From Bacilli bacterium (GTDB lineage Bacteria; Bacillota_I; Bacilli_A; RF39; UBA660): a stretch of 6,561 bases of DNA. The notes under the pieces are model-generated. The model had not been told where the DNA came from. It made no database searches and saw only the letters and a program-made list of their open reading frames with translations. Numbering within the stretch: the first letter of the stretch is position 1; each line of letters starts with the position of its first letter. A program made the translations under genes and the position numbers. Positions 5,203 to 6,561 of the stretch are shown here, piece by piece. The stretch lies in NCBI GenBank assembly GCA_017461465.1, contig JAFTYN010000123.1, positions 1 through 6,561 on the forward strand, read 5' to 3'.

Positions 5203-6172
5203 ACCATATAAATATACTTACTAAGTATAAAACATACATTATTACATACGCTATTCCATTTGATCTACTAACTTCATTCTTTGGTGGTAGATATGGGAAT
5301 AATGCTAAGAATAACATAGCTATTGTAAGAATAATTAAGTCAATATTATAACTTATATTAAATATAATTGGACTTATTAATGAAGACATACCAATTATTA
5401 ATAATATATTAAATATATTTGAACCTATAATATTTCCAATTGCAATATCACTTTTACCTTTAATAGCCGCTGATACACTAGTAACTAGTTCTGGTAAACT
5501 TGTACCAACCGCTAAAATAGTTATACTTATTATTTTCTCACTTAATTTAAAATATTCTGCAACAGAAACAGCATTATTTACAACAAAATCTCCACCAAAT
5601 TTTAGTCCTAATATTCCTATTACTGTAAATAATATATCTTTAAATACTTTTTTATCAAAATTTTTATGTATACTACGAAAACTAAACTTGAAAGGACCAC
5701 CTTCATGATCAAATTCATTTCCTTTAATGGCCATAATCGAAAGATATACTATATATGCTAATAATATAAAGACTAAAACAATAGCATCTATTCTACTTAT
5801 GCCTGTACCAATATTACACATCAAAGCAAAAATAATTGTTATTATTAAGCATAATGGAAGTTCAATTAATCTTGCTTGTCTGTTAAATTCAATTGGTTTT
5901 ATAATAGCTGCCATTCCAAGAATCAAAAGTAAATTAGTTATATTACTTCCAATTACATTTCCAAGCGCCATATCACTATAACCATTTAAAGCTGATTTCA
6001 AACTTACAAATAGTTCTGGCACTGATGTTCCTATAGAAACTATAGTTAACCCTATAATAATTTCTGGAATATTAAATCTTTTTGCTATATTACTAGTTCC
6101 AGTTACAAGTAAATCTGCACCTTTAATTAATAGAAAAAAACCTACTACAATTAATAAAAATTCTATATACAT
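5201..6172 (-). CDS. Calcium/sodium antiporter, CaCA family (YrbG-like)
   Basis: This integral membrane cation exchanger is expected to expel Ca2+ in exchange for Na+ (or H+/K+) across the cytoplasmic membrane. The 323 residues show the two inverted alpha-repeats that define the family. Repeat 1 has GLTIVSIGTSVPELFVS (41-57) and GNVIGSNITN (71-80); repeat 2 has ITILAVGTSLPELVTS (217-232) and GNIIGSNIFN (246-255). The cation-site glutamates (E53, E228) and the asparagines of both GSN motifs are intact. About ten hydrophobic segments are visible, with a charged cytoplasmic-type loop near 150-178 separating the halves. The length is normal for this group. The ATG at 6172 follows AGGTGA closely. 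It is a single unit with its own promoter and a terminator overlapping the stop codon. Exact ion specificity cannot be told from sequence. Confidence 0.95.
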   Translation of the reverse strand: MYIEFLLIVVGFFLLIKGADLLVTGTSNIAKRFNIPEIIIGLTIVSIGTSVPELFVSLKSALNGYSDMALGNVIGSNITNLLLILGMAAIIKPIEFNRQARLIELPLCLIITIIFALMCNIGTGISRIDAIVLVFILLAYIVYLSIMAIKGNEFDHEGGPFKFSFRSIHKNFDKKVFKDILFTVIGILGLKFGGDFVVNNAVSVAEYFKLSEKIISITILAVGTSLPELVTSVSAAIKGKSDIAIGNIIGSNIFNILLIIGMSSLISPIIFNISYNIDLIILTIAMLFLALFPYLPPKNEVSRSNGIAYVIMYVLYLVSIFIW

Positions 6173-6199
6173 TTAATCACCTATTTTTCATACAAATAG

Positions 6200-6227
6200 A
6201 TTATATCAAATTAAAAATAAAAGTCCA
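6200..6227 (-). promoter_or_regulatory. Promoter of the antiporter gene
   Basis: On the minus strand TGGACT (6222-6227, four of six consensus bases), a 16-base spacer and a perfect TATAAT (6200-6205). It sits between the upstream gene's terminator and the ATG at 6172, leaving a short leader with the ribosome site. Confidence 0.65.
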
Positions 6228-6239
6228 TAATAAAAATAA

Positions 6240-6267
6240 AAGATAGTGCATAAGTTTACACTATCTT
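6240..6267 (-). terminator. Intrinsic terminator of the 6266-6561 gene
   Basis: The stem AAGATAGTG/CACTATCTT (6240-6248 with 6259-6267) with a 10-base loop is followed on the minus strand by a T-rich run (TTTATTTTTATTAT). The gene's stop codon (6266-6268) overlaps the first bases of the stem. Confidence 0.82.
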
Positions 6268-6561
6268 ATTTTTCTTCTTTAATAAACTCTAATCCAAATT
6301 CTTCAAGTATATCAATAGTTATATTGTACTTTGTTGGATTATTATTAAGTAAATCTTTAACTAAATATTTTTTACCATTAATTTTAGCATACACATTATT
6401 ACTTTTCATACAACTAAAATAATAAATATATTTACTATCTTCATAAAATGATTCTAAAGCTTCTGCACAAACTTCTGTAGTATCGATAATTTCTAAGCTG
6501 TACATATTTTTATTAATTTCTTTTTCATAGAAAGTATCTCTTGTTTTCATTGAAACTAATA
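6266..6561 (-). CDS. Hypothetical small protein, 5' end probably outside the window
   Basis: I do not recognise a named family. From the ATG at 6550 there are 94 residues: a charged N-terminus, EIIDTTEVCAEALESFYED (20-38), a beta-like stretch KYIYYFSCMKSNNVYAKING (40-59, two cysteines in all, C28 and C47), KKYLVKDLLNNN (60-71) and an ITIDILEEFGLEFIKEE tail (77-93). There is no membrane segment or signal peptide, so it is probably a small cytoplasmic alpha/beta protein. The reading frame stays open to the window edge (codons Leu-Val-Ser before the Met), and the 11 visible upstream bases hold no ribosome site. The true start may therefore lie further upstream; 6550 is the alternative. It has its own terminator, overlapping the stop codon. 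Confidence 0.7.
   Translation of the reverse strand, partial: LVSMKTRDTFYEKEINKNMYSLEIIDTTEVCAEALESFYEDSKYIYYFSCMKSNNVYAKINGKKYLVKDLLNNNPTKYNITIDILEEFGLEFIKEEK

Noticed and set aside
5727..5981. Plus-strand ORF of 84 codons inside the antiporter gene
   Set aside because: It is antisense to a well-conserved membrane transporter. Its hydrophobic look mirrors the transmembrane coding on the other strand, and it has no promoter or ribosome site.
1..6561. CRISPR arrays, tRNA or rRNA genes, transposases, phage genes, toxin-antitoxin pairs
   Set aside because: I looked for regularly spaced repeats, cloverleaf-like GC-rich segments and recognisable proteins of these kinds on both strands and saw none.

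Overview
The window is very AT-rich, and coding strands use A/T-ending codons (many ATA, AAA, TTA, AAT). It carries sigma-A-type promoters, strong Shine-Dalgarno sites, short A/U-rich intrinsic terminators and a T-box riboswitch ahead of an aminoacyl-tRNA synthetase gene. This points to a low-GC member of the Bacillota (Firmicutes), plausibly a gut-type Clostridia or RF39-like Bacilli lineage. TGG is used for Trp and no in-frame TGA is needed, so the standard bacterial code fits.

Layout, left to right. 1-614 (minus): the N-terminal 204 codons of an AMP-forming acyl-CoA synthetase, cut by the window edge. 752-1393 (minus): an unrecognised protein with a membrane hairpin, with its own consensus promoter and terminator. 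1573-3219 (minus): gltX, a clostridial-type glutamyl-tRNA synthetase, preceded by a T-box leader (about 3246-3473) whose specifier codon reads GAA (Glu), and followed by two tandem hairpins. 3480-3529: a symmetrical divergent promoter serving gltX on the left and a 45-aa single-pass membrane peptide (3556-3693, plus) on the right. 3821-4807 (plus): a 328-aa membrane-anchored protein with an acidic linker and an outer region carrying three CX4C motifs. 4825-5142 (minus): a small helical hypothetical protein. 5201-6172 (minus): a CaCA-family calcium/sodium antiporter. 6266-6561 (minus): a small unrecognised protein, probably cut by the right edge.

Most genes look like single transcription units with their own promoter and terminator; I see no operon that ties them into one pathway. 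The least expected structure is at 3480-4844. Two consecutive plus-strand units share a similar promoter/RBS region, a protein start of almost the same length ending in GYLxF, and a 33-base terminator that differs at one base. This looks like a tandem duplication in which one copy is only the membrane anchor and the other carries a large cysteine-containing outer domain. I see no mobile element, CRISPR array, tRNA or rRNA, and no evidence for a multi-gene defence or toxin system.
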